Assembly (NCBI GenBank): GCA_022828145.1
Contig: JAJEJA010000002.1
Span: forward strand, 1-41,912
Source of the DNA: Candidatus Poribacteria bacterium
Lineage (GTDB): Bacteria; Poribacteria; WGA-4E; WGA-3G
DNA length: 41,912 nt
Reading direction: 5' to 3'
Shown: piece by piece, positions 8,657 through 17,868 of the stretch
How positions within the stretch are numbered: the stretch's first letter is position 1
Layout of the letters: every line of letters starts with the position of its first letter
Made by a program: the position numbers and the translations under genes
Notes under the pieces: model-generated
Seen by the model: the letters and a program-made list of their open reading frames with translations, nothing else
Databases searched by the model: none
Told to the model about the DNA's origin: nothing

Positions 8657-9994
8657 CTAACTAACACTTTCAAAACGCATCTGGCTTTTGCAGTAATGAA
8701 GTACTATATCACCCGGTGGACCGTTACGATGTTTTTTTATGGATAGGCTTGATTCAACTGTTTCATCTGCGTAGTCATTTTCATCATCATAATAGTCGTC
8801 TCTAAATAGAAAGGCAACAATGTCCGCGTCTTGTTCAATTGCGCCAGATTCCCGTAGATCTGATAGTTGAGGTTGTTTATTCGGCCGTCGATCAACTTCA
8901 CGATTCAATTGTGAACATGCAATCACTGGTAGGTTGAGTTCCCATGCTAAGATTTTTAATGCTCGCGAGATTTCAGAAATTTCTTGTTCACGCACGTTGT
9001 ACCGACCAGCACCGCGTAGGAGTTGTAGGTAGTCAACGATAATCATAGAGAGATTTTCGTATTCCCCTTTCAATCGTCTTGCTTCGGCACAGAGTGCTTG
9101 TACTGTCATTGCTCTGTTATCGTTGATCAGTAGGGGTGCTTCACCGATACGGCTGGCACTCTGAACCAGAGGTGCCCAATAATCTTCGCCAAAATTACCG
9201 AGTCGTAATTTTCCAAAGTCCATTCTTGATTCTGCTGAAAGCATACGCATGACAACATCTTCAGCACTCATTTCAAGACTAAATATTGCCACCGGTTTTT
9301 TCTGTTCAATTGCAATATTCTGTGCCATATTGAGAACTAATGTAGTTTTCCCCATGCCGGGTCGTGCTGCGATGATTATTAGGTTTCCGGGTTGTAGTCC
9401 TGTCGTAAGATCATCAAAATGCATGAAACCTGTGGGAATACCTAAGAACTGATGATCTTGCTTCCATAGTACCTCTATTCTACCGATAGCTTGTTTTATC
9501 AATGATCGAACATGCTCAAACCCTCGTTTGATGCCGGTTTTACCGAGTTCAAAAACGACTTCCTGTGATTGGTCGAGAATATCGTTAATATCAACACTCT
9601 CATCCTGTGCAAGTGTCTTTATCTGATTCGCAGCTTGAATTAAATGGCGTCGTGTGGCTTTTTCTTTAAGAATCCCCGCATATAATTCCGTGTTTTCAGT
9701 TTCAACGATCGGTGCTTGCAGTTCGTATAGATATTCTGGACCTCCAACCCTATTCAACTGATCGGAGTTTTTGAGTTCATTTGCGACCAACAGAGGATCC
9801 ACTTTGCTATCACGATTATAGACGGCAAGAATTGCAGAATAGATAAGTTTGTGATCAGTTGTGTAGAATGCGTCTGCAGAGGAACCTAACAAGGTTTCTA
9901 TTCTTGGAACTATTGACTTTTCGGTCATCATTGATCCGAGGACAGCCTTTTCAGCATCTTTATCCATGATGTTCTCTATTGCTTCGTTTTGCAT
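8657..9994 (-). CDS. dnaB: Replicative DNA helicase DnaB
   Basis: This is the hexameric fork helicase. Its 445 residues include the N-terminal collar domain (about 8-110), a linker and the RecA-like motor. The motor has Walker A AARPGMGKTT, the H2 segment IFSLEMSAE, Walker B MIIVDYLQLL, and the late motif LSDLRESGAIEQDAD. No intein or insertion is seen. The ATG has a strong upstream GGGAGGA. An 86-bp gap separates it from rplI and contains an imperfect CCTTGC/GCAAGG inverted repeat, probably an intercistronic hairpin. The rpsF-ssb-rpsR-rplI-dnaB order is a conserved bacterial operon. Confidence 0.98.
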   Translation of the reverse strand: MQNEAIENIMDKDAEKAVLGSMMTEKSIVPRIETLLGSSADAFYTTDHKLIYSAILAVYNRDSKVDPLLVANELKNSDQLNRVGGPEYLYELQAPIVETENTELYAGILKEKATRRHLIQAANQIKTLAQDESVDINDILDQSQEVVFELGKTGIKRGFEHVRSLIKQAIGRIEVLWKQDHQFLGIPTGFMHFDDLTTGLQPGNLIIIAARPGMGKTTLVLNMAQNIAIEQKKPVAIFSLEMSAEDVVMRMLSAESRMDFGKLRLGNFGEDYWAPLVQSASRIGEAPLLINDNRAMTVQALCAEARRLKGEYENLSMIIVDYLQLLRGAGRYNVREQEISEISRALKILAWELNLPVIACSQLNREVDRRPNKQPQLSDLRESGAIEQDADIVAFLFRDDYYDDENDYADETVESSLSIKKHRNGPPGDIVLHYCKSQMRFESVS

Positions 9995-10080
9995 GGTTGT
10001 TCCTCCCTTGTGTATTAACCTATCCTTGCCTTAAATGACGGTGTGTGATAAGCAAGGTTCCATCACAAGATATTGAAACG

Positions 10081-10545
10081 CTACGACGGTGTTACTGCCT
10101 CTTCCCTTTCGACAACAACGCGCAGTTCAGTGGTGACATCCGCGTGTAGTTTCAGTGTAACAGTAAAGGCACCGAGTTCGCGAATCGGTTCTCTGAGTTC
10201 AATTACACGTCGATCCAGGTCGATGTTTGCTGCAAGCCGCAATGATTCCACAATATCGGTTGGGGTTACAGAACCAAATAGTCTGTCGTTCTCTCCTGCA
10301 CGTCTGGTAAGATGACACGTGACCTCTGCAATCTGTGCAGCTAGTTCCTGTGCAAGTTCCCTATCTCTCGTTTCCTGTTGATCAATAACTCTTTTCTGGT
10401 GTTCAAGATGTCTCTGATTTCGTTCTGTTGCGTGGACAGCGAGTTCCATCGGTAGTAGATAATTTCGTGCGTAACCGTCTGCAACATTAATGACATCTCC
10501 GGGGGATCCTAATCCCTCAACACTTCTTTTTAGTATCACTTCCAT
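10081..10545 (-). CDS. rplI: 50S ribosomal protein L9
   Basis: L9 binds 23S rRNA at the base of the L1 stalk. The frame is open upstream to 10608, but the family N-terminus MEVILKRSVEGLGSPGD begins at the ATG at 10543-10545. That ATG has a good CAGGTGA seven bases upstream, so I use it (154 residues; the usual length is about 148). The RNA-binding N-domain ends near GYARNYLLP, which is followed by the long connecting helix and the C-terminal domain. It lies between rpsR and dnaB. Confidence 0.95.
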   Translation of the reverse strand: MEVILKRSVEGLGSPGDVINVADGYARNYLLPMELAVHATERNQRHLEHQKRVIDQQETRDRELAQELAAQIAEVTCHLTRRAGENDRLFGSVTPTDIVESLRLAANIDLDRRVIELREPIRELGAFTVTLKLHADVTTELRVVVEREEAVTPS

Positions 10546-10656
10546 ATTTTCACCTGAGTAGCATTGAACCGCGTAATGATGTTCATTTACCTGAGTGTAG
10601 AACATCATACATTTTAACGATTCAAAATTGATTCCATATACAAAATTATTTCTTGA

Positions 10657-10857
10657 TTATCGGGTAAAAGGTAAGAGTGCCATATTTCGTGCGCGTTTAA
10701 TTGCGCGGGTGACCATCCGTTGTTGTTTTGCTGAAAGTCTGGACACCCGACGACTCACGATTTTCCCGCGTTCGTTAACGAACTTTCTCAACGTATCCAC
10801 ATCTTTGTAATCTACGGATTCCAACTTACTATAACGTGACCTTCTACGGTATGCCAT
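10657..10857 (-). CDS. rpsR: 30S ribosomal protein S18
   Basis: S18 partners S6 on the platform of the small subunit. The 66-residue product is short and basic, with the family segments [22 protein letters not shown] and [14 protein letters not shown]. The N-terminal tail ([11 protein letters not shown]) is basic, as is usual. It lies 18 bp downstream of ssb and 111 bp upstream of the L9 start, in the standard order. Confidence 0.97.
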   Translation of the reverse strand: MAYRRRSRYSKLESVDYKDVDTLRKFVNERGKIVSRRVSRLSAKQQRMVTRAIKRARNMALLPFTR

Positions 10858-10875
10858 ATAGTTTATTCTCCTTTT

Positions 10876-11343
10876 TTAGAACGGGATGTCATCGTCTGTC
10901 GCTGTTGCGCTACCGCCTGCGGATTGATCTTGGATCTGTTCCGACTGTGCTTGTGAAGGTTCTGATGGCATAGCATCAGTGTATCCACCACCCGCTTCGT
11001 CGCCATCGCGTCTGCCACCTATCAACTGAAGACGGAATACTCTGACTCTGAGTTTGTTACGTTTCTCACCTTCAGGCGTTTCCCAAGAATCAAATTTAAG
11101 TGACCCTTCAATAAAAACGGGACTGCCTTTGCTCAGATATTCGTTGGCAACTTCCGCTTGTCTGCCCCATGCCTCAACATCAACAAAACAGACAGTTTCT
11201 TTCAGGTCACCGGATTCGCGATCTGTATATTTCTCACTCATCGCGAGACCGAAATTTGTAACTGCAGACCCACTTGGTAAATATTTCATTTCGGGATCCC
11301 GTGTTAGATTTCCCAGTAGGATCACTCTGTTGTAACTTGCCAT
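10876..11343 (-). CDS. ssb: Single-stranded DNA-binding protein
   Basis: SSB coats single-stranded DNA during replication and repair. The OB fold covers about residues 3-108, including the N-terminal NRVILLGNLTRDPE, the FVDVEAWGRQAE strand and FIEGSLKFDSWE. A Gly/Gln/Ser-rich linker leads to the acidic tip DDDIPF, which recruits partner proteins. The length of 155 residues is normal. It lies between rpsF and rpsR, as in many bacteria. Confidence 0.98.
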   Translation of the reverse strand: MASYNRVILLGNLTRDPEMKYLPSGSAVTNFGLAMSEKYTDRESGDLKETVCFVDVEAWGRQAEVANEYLSKGSPVFIEGSLKFDSWETPEGEKRNKLRVRVFRLQLIGGRRDGDEAGGGYTDAMPSEPSQAQSEQIQDQSAGGSATATDDDIPF

Positions 11344-11403
11344 GATTTACTCCTTCGTCATAGAATTTACTTTACGTATTAGTAGTTAAGGGAGAGTATT
11401 GCT

Positions 11404-11823
11404 TCATTCCGAATCTGCTGAAGATATGTCAACGTCTTGATTCTCTTCTTCTGATTCTGCTATATCTTGTATAGATTCAGCTGTGTCTTCGGCATTTTCA
11501 TCCGTTTCTTCATCTGGTATTGCTTTTAGTTTTTCAAGGTCATCTTCAAAAAGCACTATCATGTGTCGTAGAATTGCTTCGTTGACACGTAGTGCTTGAT
11601 TCAGCTGAGCGACGAAACTCGTTTCACATTCAAAGACATAAATCACGTAATATCCTTCGGTACGTTTACGAATAGGATACGAGAGTCGTCTTTTTCCCCA
11701 ATTGTCAATATGGACGATATTACCGTTTTGTTCAATGATACCCTTGACATTCTCAATCAGTGTCTCTGTTTGACTTTCCTCATGGTCAGGGGTAATGATA
11801 AGCATTAGTTCATAAGGTTTCAA
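11404..11823 (-). CDS. rpsF: 30S ribosomal protein S6 with acidic tail
   Basis: The ferredoxin-like S6 domain fills residues 1-95, including the N-terminal YELMLIITPD, the central WGKRRLSYPI and the late RHMIVLFEDD. A Glu/Asp/Ser-rich tail of about 40 residues follows. Acidic tails of variable length are known in this family. The start is a TTG (11821-11823) preceded by GAGAGGA. It is the first gene of the large minus-strand block, about 105 bases downstream of the predicted transcription start. The leader can form a GCTCC/GGAGC hairpin. Confidence 0.96.
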   Translation of the reverse strand: MKPYELMLIITPDHEESQTETLIENVKGIIEQNGNIVHIDNWGKRRLSYPIRKRTEGYYVIYVFECETSFVAQLNQALRVNEAILRHMIVLFEDDLEKLKAIPDEETDENAEDTAESIQDIAESEEENQDVDISSADSE

Positions 11824-11935
11824 TGTGTATCCTCTCTATGGACTCAAGGCTCCTTCTATATCTCAGGAGCAGAGATGTATAGATTTTTATTTCTATCTAT
11901 TAGACAGATTCTTGCTAATTGTATAACGTTATATA

Positions 11936-11964
11936 ATTATACCACATTTCAAACTGTATATCAA
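11936..11964 (-). promoter_or_regulatory. Promoter for rpsF and the downstream block
   Basis: On the minus strand the -35 TTGATA (11959-11964) and -10 TATAAT (11936-11941) are separated by exactly 17 bp. The predicted start near 11929 gives a leader of about 105 nt before the rpsF TTG. The spacing and the perfect -10 make this one of the clearest promoters in the window. It may drive up to 13 genes as far as cysS, although internal promoters were not excluded. Confidence 0.75.
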
Positions 11965-11996
11965 ATTTTAAACAGTTCTTAGAGAATATAATAAAG

Positions 11997-12025
11997 TGGA
12001 CAAGCAGCGATTTTTGTGGTATCAT
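11997..12025 (+). promoter_or_regulatory. Promoter for rpsT
   Basis: TGGACA (11997-12002), 17 bp, then TATCAT (12020-12025). Transcription would start near 12032, about 41 bp before the TTG start codon of rpsT. It is divergent from the rpsF promoter, 33 bp apart. A second TATAAT at 11987 has no matching -35. Confidence 0.6.
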
Positions 12026-12072
12026 TAAATAGTTTTATACACCTGAGTTATTTATCTAAAGGAGTTTGTGTT

Positions 12073-12345
12073 TTGAATAGATTATCTGCAAAGAAGCATT
12101 TTCGTGCTGATGCGAAAAAACGTGCACGTAATAGACATCGTAAGGCAACGCTTAGAACTGCTCTGAAAAATGCTGAAAATGCGTTGGAGACTGGTGATGT
12201 GGAAAATGCTCAACAGTTATGCAAGACGACTGCAAGTTTGTTTGATAGAGCAGCCAGTAAAGGTGTCATCAAAAAGGGTACTGCGAATCGTCAGAAATCA
12301 CGTATCAATAGAAAACTAAACGCGCTTATAGCCGAGTCTGCTTAG
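12073..12345 (+). CDS. rpsT: 30S ribosomal protein S20
   Basis: S20 is a three-helix protein that binds 16S rRNA early in assembly. The frame is open from 12016, but the family N-terminus begins at the TTG at 12073 (NRLSAKKHFRADAKKRARNR). AAAGGAG (12058-12064) lies eight bases upstream, so I take TTG as the start. This gives 90 residues, the normal size. The upstream codons would add a hydrophobic stretch foreign to S20. The conserved TASLFDRAASKGVIKKGTA and NRQKSRINRKL segments are present. The rsmB start follows 30 bp later. Confidence 0.95.
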   Translation: MNRLSAKKHFRADAKKRARNRHRKATLRTALKNAENALETGDVENAQQLCKTTASLFDRAASKGVIKKGTANRQKSRINRKLNALIAESA

Positions 12346-12375
12346 CAAAGACAAGTTGCGTGTAGGACAATATCA

Positions 12376-13746
12376 ATGAATGCACGCCAAGCTGCTTTGA
12401 CGTGTCTGTTAAATCTTAGCGAGACTGATACATCAATTGCTGCAGTTGTTGACGGTACCTTTTTATCTAATCCGATTAATCCAAGAGAACAAAGGTTAGC
12501 AAACGCTTTAGTCTATGGGGTTATTCGGTGGCAATACCAATTGGATTGGTTTCTAAGCCACTTTGTTAATCCCCGGTTTAATTTAGACATCAAGCACCGT
12601 GCCATCTTGAGGCTTGGTGCATTCCAGTTGTTACATCTTGACAGTATTCCGTCTCATGCTGCGATATATGAAACCGTCCAATTAACTAAAAAGGGCAGCA
12701 AGACAGCAGGTTTCATAAACGCTGTTCTGAGGAACTTACAACGAAAATCCTCAGAATTATCCTATCCTTCCATTGAATCTCAACCTGTCAAACATATATC
12801 ATACTCACTTTCATATCCGGAATGGTTAGTCAAAGAGTGGATTAACGAACACGGTCTTGCGTGGACAGTGTCTTTTTGCAAGTCCAGTAATCAGATAGCA
12901 CCTTTGACCGTTCGGTTGAATACACTCAGGACTGATACTAAGAATCTCAATGATCTGTTGCACAGATATGGCTTAGAAGCAGTACCGACTCAATTGGCCC
13001 CAGAAGGAATTACAGTAGAAAAAAAATCAGCAGGATTGAATGAGAACTCTTCCACTACATCAGGAGAAAGTGTTTTTAGGAGGTTACTCTCTGAAGGGGA
13101 TGTATATGTGCAGGACGAAAGTGCAATGTTAATTCCACATCTGCTCAATCCTGCGGATATGGATCTGGTAGTAGATCTCTGTGCAGCACCCGGTGGAAAA
13201 ACGACTCACCTTGCGAGTTTGATGAAGAATAGTGGTAAAATAGTTGCTTCCGATGTTTCAGATAAGAAGCTGCAATTGTTGATTGAAAACTGCAAACGAC
13301 TGGGTGTCAACAGTGTAGAAGTGCGGAGAACTGATATAACAGATGATGACCTGAGTTTTGTGCATGCTGCAGATGCTGTCTTGATTGATGCTCCCTGTTC
13401 GGGGTTCGGTACACTCAGACGGCACCCCGATATTGCTTGGAATAAGACACCAAAACAGCTGATTGGTCTCAGAAATTATCAGTTTCGCTTATTAAAGAAT
13501 GTTGCCCCTCATATAAAACCCGGCGGGATATTAGTATATAGTACCTGTACGATAGAACCGTCAGAGAATCAAGAAGTCATCCGCCGTTTCTTAAATCGTT
13601 TTTCAATGTTTTCTATAGAACCTGCTTCTGAGTTTTTACCAGAACTTCCGAAGAGTATGATTTCATCAGAAGGGTTTCTACAAACATTTCCACATGAACA
13701 CGGTATAGACGGTACATTTGCTGCAAGACTTCGCCGTTCTCCTTAG
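12376..13746 (+). CDS. rsmB: 16S rRNA (cytosine-967-C5)-methyltransferase
   Basis: RsmB uses SAM to methylate C967 of 16S rRNA. The 456-residue protein has an N-terminal NusB-like domain (about 1-130) and a C-terminal Rossmann methyltransferase domain. Motif I is CAAPGGKTTHLA. The motif IV region is DAPCSGFGTLRRHPDI. The catalytic-cysteine segment is YSTCTIEPSENQEV. The ATG has TAGGA upstream, and the gene follows rpsT closely, so the two are probably co-transcribed. Length and motifs are ordinary. Confidence 0.96.
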   Translation: MNARQAALTCLLNLSETDTSIAAVVDGTFLSNPINPREQRLANALVYGVIRWQYQLDWFLSHFVNPRFNLDIKHRAILRLGAFQLLHLDSIPSHAAIYETVQLTKKGSKTAGFINAVLRNLQRKSSELSYPSIESQPVKHISYSLSYPEWLVKEWINEHGLAWTVSFCKSSNQIAPLTVRLNTLRTDTKNLNDLLHRYGLEAVPTQLAPEGITVEKKSAGLNENSSTTSGESVFRRLLSEGDVYVQDESAMLIPHLLNPADMDLVVDLCAAPGGKTTHLASLMKNSGKIVASDVSDKKLQLLIENCKRLGVNSVEVRRTDITDDDLSFVHAADAVLIDAPCSGFGTLRRHPDIAWNKTPKQLIGLRNYQFRLLKNVAPHIKPGGILVYSTCTIEPSENQEVIRRFLNRFSMFSIEPASEFLPELPKSMISSEGFLQTFPHEHGIDGTFAARLRRSP

Positions 13747-13778
13747 GCACACTATTGGACAGTCCAGACTAAATATGC

Positions 13779-13857
13779 AGGTCGCGATTCGGAGATCGCT
13801 CCTACCAATACTCTGTTCTGTAGGAGGCCAACTATATAAAACTGGCCGATTCCCGAC
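13779..13857. repeat. Decayed nested palindrome between rsmB and thiE
   Basis: The left arm (13779-13805) and right arm (13820-13857) share complementary TAGGAG/CTCCTA and ATTC-CGAC segments. The right arm is interrupted by a small palindrome, GGCCA/TGGCC. The arms are no longer perfect, so this looks like an old copy of a dispersed hairpin element. It fills most of the 150-bp gap between rsmB and thiE. Confidence 0.55.
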
Positions 13858-13896
13858 TATTGCTTATACTCACAAGTTTAGTAAGGACAGACCACC

Positions 13897-14514
13897 ATGT
13901 TAACATCAAGACTATATGTCATAACGAACAGAAACCTGTGTAAACCGAAATCTATCGTCTCAGTCGTTTCAGAGATTTTAGATGCGGGGGTTAAGACTAT
14001 TCAGTTGCGGGAAAAGGATCTTAATGATACGGATTTACTCAGAATAGCACTACCTATATCGCAATTATGTCAGAACTATGACGCATATCTGTTCATAAAC
14101 TCGAATGTACAGATCGCCATTGATGTTGGTGCAGCAGGTCTTCACTTGCCTGATAATGATATCTCTGTTCAAGAGGTAAGAGAGAAGACACAGAACGAAC
14201 TGATGGTAGCATGTTCTACACACGGTATCTTGACTGCTAAGAAACGGGAGACTGAAGGTGCTGATTTCCTAACCTATAGTCCTATCTATAGGACGCGAAG
14301 TAAACCCACATACAATGTGTCGGTAGGGTTGGAGAACCTTGAGAAGTTGGTACATCATGTGAACATCCCTGTGTTTGCTTTGGGAGGAATTACACCTGAC
14401 CGTGTAGAAGATTGCATTTCTGTGGGTGCATCAGGTGTTGCTGTGATGTCTGGGATAGTATCTCCGACTGATTCGGCACTGCGAGCGAAGGCTTATCTTG
14501 AGAATCTACTATAG
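13897..14514 (+). CDS. thiE: Thiamine-phosphate synthase
   Basis: ThiE couples HMP-pyrophosphate with the thiazole phosphate to form thiamine phosphate. The 205-residue TIM-barrel protein carries the family motifs QLREKD, LFINSNVQIA, GLHLPDND, the YSPIYRTRSKP loop and ALGGITPDRV. The ATG has AAGGA upstream. No other thi gene is nearby and no THI-box riboswitch was seen in the 150-bp leader, which contains a decayed palindrome instead. It converges on glnE with only 6 bp between the stops. Confidence 0.94.
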   Translation: MLTSRLYVITNRNLCKPKSIVSVVSEILDAGVKTIQLREKDLNDTDLLRIALPISQLCQNYDAYLFINSNVQIAIDVGAAGLHLPDNDISVQEVREKTQNELMVACSTHGILTAKKRETEGADFLTYSPIYRTRSKPTYNVSVGLENLEKLVHHVNIPVFALGGITPDRVEDCISVGASGVAVMSGIVSPTDSALRAKAYLENLL

Positions 14515-14520
14515 TGTTTG

Positions 14521-17500
14521 TCATTCCACCAGCAGGCTATTGAACAGTGTCCGTGTTTTTTCGGTCCACATACCGTAGTCTTGAGAGAACTTCTCAACGC
14601 TTGAGTTATCTTCAGTGTCGGTATAACCGAGTCGCCGTGCCAATTGTGCTAATTCAGACTGCTGGGTTGGTAGTGCATCCATTGCTCTGTCATGGACTAT
14701 CCTTAGCGCGTTTTCGACGCGTCGGAGGAATTTATACGCTTCTGCCAGGTCTGAGCTCTGTTCCGCTGTCAAGATTCCGATTGTATTAAGTCTGTTGATA
14801 GCATCTAATGTATTCGGTACGCGAACAGATTCTGCATCTGTTCCGTGTCTGAGTTGTAGCGTTTGCACAGCAAATTCGATGTCAACTAACCCGCCATATC
14901 CAGATTTCACATCTGTTGATTTCCGTTGTGTACGTTTGGTGCTTCTTCTTCTGTTGGATCTGCTTTTTCGTGTTGATTGCTGTTCCTTGCGTTTTCGTGT
15001 ATGTACGATTTCTGCGACTTCATCCTCTGTAATGGGTTTACTATAGCAGAAGTCGTTTGCGAGTTTTGTATATTGCGTTCCTAATCCGTCAATATCACCT
15101 GCGATTACGCGTGCCCGTGTGAGTGCTTGGCGTTCCCAGATTTCTGCAGCAGTGTCGTAATACTGCTGGTATCCAGCTAATGGTAATGCAATAGCACCAC
15201 CGTTCCCGTACGGACGTAGACGAAGGTCAAGTTCGTATATACTCATACTGTGTGTTCCACCTAACTGGTTTACTAACGCCAATCCGAGTGATGTGAAGTA
15301 TTCTGAATTTGGTATACCTTTTGTAGTTTCGCCATCTTCTGTATAGACAAACATGACATCCAAATCCGAACTGAAGTTTAGGTCACGTCCCCCAAATTTA
15401 CCCATTGCAATTATTGCACAAGTAACAGGTTTACCGTCATGTGTTTTTGGTATTCCGTGTTCAATTTGCATCTGTGAATCTATCTTAAGGTAGAGAGATT
15501 GTAGCATCGCCTCAGCCAAGTCAGAGAGTTCTTCTGTTGTCGTAGGGAGGTCAGATTTTCCCAGTATGTTTCTCAATGCTATTCGCCAGATTTCATCGTT
15601 TTTATACCTTCTGAGTGCATTCAATAGGTAGGACTCGGATGTGTTTTGGATTATCTGTGAGACTTCATCAAGTTTGGTTTCAAGCGTCTTTTTAGATTCA
15701 GTGAAAGTTGGGATTGTCAATAGATCAAAGAGTTCAGGACTTGCTATCAACAGATCTGCCAAGTATAGACTGGAACCGCATAAACTGGTAAGTGCTTCAA
15801 GTATGTTTTGCCGTTCCAGGAACATGGTATAGTAGCTGCTTCTTGCGCCGACTTTTTCGGCAAATGCGTCAAAATAACGGAGTGCCATGTCCGGATCAGG
15901 TGCTTTACTAAGACAGTTCAACAGAACAGGTGCAAGTTTGAAGAATGTGCGTCTGACAGATGGGGAGAACTGTTGTCCATCACTACCATTTGCAAGGTGC
16001 CGCAAGAGTCGTTGTGCGTCACGCGGATTTTCGAAACCGAATTTACCCAATTGTTGCTGTATCTCCTCAGAATCGTCTTGACTTAGAAGTACCGGAATAT
16101 CTAACTGATTGGGTTCTTGTACATCCATGACTTTCTCAAAAATGCGACGGACTTCAGAAGTATGTTCATTGTATTCTTGGCGAAATGCGTCAAGTGGTTC
16201 GTCCATATACCCTAACGTTTTTGCTAACTGTATCTCCTCATTCTCCTTTGCCGGAATTGCGTAACGTTGTTGGTCGGCTTCAATCTGTATTGCATTTTCT
16301 ACCTTTCTGAGATACTTATAAGCATTGATTAAGGTATCAGCATCGTTATGATTCAACAGTTCATTTGACTTTAACGCTTCCAGTGTTTCCAATGTATTTT
16401 GGGTGCACAATGATTTTAGTCGTCCTCCATGTATCATTTGCAGGCACTGAATAGTAAATTCAATGTCTCGTATTGCTCCGGGTCCAAGTTTAACATGCTT
16501 ATCAATATCCATTTTCTCATTAACGATACGTTGTTCAATCCGTTCTTTTGTTTTCCTGATATCAACCTTTATCTCGTTCAACGTTACCCCATCTAAATAG
16601 CGTTGGTAGACGAAAGGATGTATCATGCGGATAAATTCATCTCCAAATTCTATGTCACCTGCGACGGGTCGTGCTTTAATGAGAGCTTGCCGTTCCCATA
16701 GGTCTCCCCATCCTTCGTAGTAGCTTTCATAACTTTCCATTGATCGGATTATGACGCCGGCACTACTTTCGGGTCGCAATCGTATATCTACGCGAAACAC
16801 ATACCCATCAGAGGTAACTTCACTCATTGCGTTGATAATAAACTCACACAATCGTGCGTAGTATTCACTGTTGTCAACCCCTTTATCAGTTTTCCCTTCG
16901 TCGGAGTAAACAAATATTAGGTCAATATCGGAGCTAAAGTTCAGCTCATAGCCTCCGAATTTCCCCATGGCTATAATAGCAAAACGGCACGGATCAGAAT
17001 CTTCTTCATTCCGTGGTGTTCCAAGCTTAGGTATGACGACTTGGTTCTGTCCTATTTCGTAGCAGTGTTGTAACGTAGCTTCGGCTAAGTTACTCATCTC
17101 CAGGGTAGTAGTTTCAACATCTGAAGTATTTAATAGGTCGCGAATTGCGATTCTAAGCGTTTCGCGTCTTTTATAGCGGCGGAGGATCCGGAGTTTTTGG
17201 TTTATGTCATTGAACCAATTGAGTGTTCTTGCGAGTTCAGCATACATGGATTGACCTGTTTTCTTGTTTTCCATTACGTTTGCGTCAATGACATCGTATA
17301 GATAAATTGGGTTGCGTATCAAGATTTCAGATAGGTAAGTAGATGCACCAAAAATATGCATTATGGTAGGCATTAGAAAGGGGGCATCATGCAGTAGTTT
17401 ATATAACCAGCTCCGACTGAATGTCACCATAGCGAACCGTGAAAAGTTGTTTAGTGATGCAACTGGATTTGGTGAGTTAAGGCAAGCATTTATCAGAGGA

Positions 17501-17673
17501 ATGGCAATGTGGGCAAAAGTGGATTGTGTGTATGGATCGTCTGTTGTCAGCTCAATGAGATTACGGTATATTGCGTCATCATCAAAACCGTATCCATTTT
17601 CATTAGCCTCTGATAGAATCTGATGAATTTCTTCCTTTAGTTGTTGTGGTAGTGGGAGTTGTGTGTAGTCCAT
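14521..17673 (-). CDS. glnE: Bifunctional glutamine synthetase adenylyltransferase/adenylyl-removing enzyme
   Basis: GlnE adenylylates and deadenylylates glutamine synthetase according to nitrogen status. The 1050-residue protein has the expected duplicated structure. The N-terminal adenylyl-removing half has the nucleotidyltransferase motif FSSDIDLIFVYSDEG. The C-terminal transferase half has FSSDLDVMFVYTEDG. Each half is followed by a GlnD-type helical domain (GAIRDIEFTIQ and GGLVDIEFAVQ). A strongly basic Arg/Lys/Ser stretch of about 30 residues (about 890-920) sits before the second DIEF motif and looks like an insertion. It has its own promoter and no glnA nearby. Confidence 0.96.
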   Translation of the reverse strand: MDYTQLPLPQQLKEEIHQILSEANENGYGFDDDAIYRNLIELTTDDPYTQSTFAHIAIPLINACLNSPNPVASLNNFSRFAMVTFSRSWLYKLLHDAPFLMPTIMHIFGASTYLSEILIRNPIYLYDVIDANVMENKKTGQSMYAELARTLNWFNDINQKLRILRRYKRRETLRIAIRDLLNTSDVETTTLEMSNLAEATLQHCYEIGQNQVVIPKLGTPRNEEDSDPCRFAIIAMGKFGGYELNFSSDIDLIFVYSDEGKTDKGVDNSEYYARLCEFIINAMSEVTSDGYVFRVDIRLRPESSAGVIIRSMESYESYYEGWGDLWERQALIKARPVAGDIEFGDEFIRMIHPFVYQRYLDGVTLNEIKVDIRKTKERIEQRIVNEKMDIDKHVKLGPGAIRDIEFTIQCLQMIHGGRLKSLCTQNTLETLEALKSNELLNHNDADTLINAYKYLRKVENAIQIEADQQRYAIPAKENEEIQLAKTLGYMDEPLDAFRQEYNEHTSEVRRIFEKVMDVQEPNQLDIPVLLSQDDSEEIQQQLGKFGFENPRDAQRLLRHLANGSDGQQFSPSVRRTFFKLAPVLLNCLSKAPDPDMALRYFDAFAEKVGARSSYYTMFLERQNILEALTSLCGSSLYLADLLIASPELFDLLTIPTFTESKKTLETKLDEVSQIIQNTSESYLLNALRRYKNDEIWRIALRNILGKSDLPTTTEELSDLAEAMLQSLYLKIDSQMQIEHGIPKTHDGKPVTCAIIAMGKFGGRDLNFSSDLDVMFVYTEDGETTKGIPNSEYFTSLGLALVNQLGGTHSMSIYELDLRLRPYGNGGAIALPLAGYQQYYDTAAEIWERQALTRARVIAGDIDGLGTQYTKLANDFCYSKPITEDEVAEIVHTRKRKEQQSTRKSRSNRRRSTKRTQRKSTDVKSGYGGLVDIEFAVQTLQLRHGTDAESVRVPNTLDAINRLNTIGILTAEQSSDLAEAYKFLRRVENALRIVHDRAMDALPTQQSELAQLARRLGYTDTEDNSSVEKFSQDYGMWTEKTRTLFNSLLVE

Positions 17674-17705
17674 CGCCTTCTCTATAAATTCTATAGTTTA
17701 ATTTC

Positions 17706-17734
17706 ATTATAGCATTTTCACTTTGAATGTGCAA
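17706..17734 (-). promoter_or_regulatory. Promoter for glnE
   Basis: On the minus strand TTGCAC (17729-17734), 17 bp, then TATAAT (17706-17711), with TG one base upstream of the -10 (extended -10). Transcription would start about 26 bp before the glnE ATG. The same hexamers and the extended -10 recur upstream of the EF-Tu-like gene at 30703. Confidence 0.75.
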
Positions 17735-17868
17735 TTTGTTTTTTTCCCTGCATTCAGGATAAAACATACTTCCAAAAACTGGGGATAAGTCAGTTGTGAT
17801 AAGACATACCAATATGGGGTCTGAAACACTGGGGTAAATCAGATTAAAAAAATTTGACAAAGAAATAA

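Noticed and set aside
9995..10080. A terminator between rplI and dnaB
   Set aside because: The CCTTGC/GCAAGG inverted repeat has a long loop and no T run on the transcribed strand.
11824..11929. An S6:S18-binding regulatory leader before rpsF
   Set aside because: A GCTCC/GGAGC hairpin is present but I cannot find the conserved CCG-bearing loop expected for that motif.
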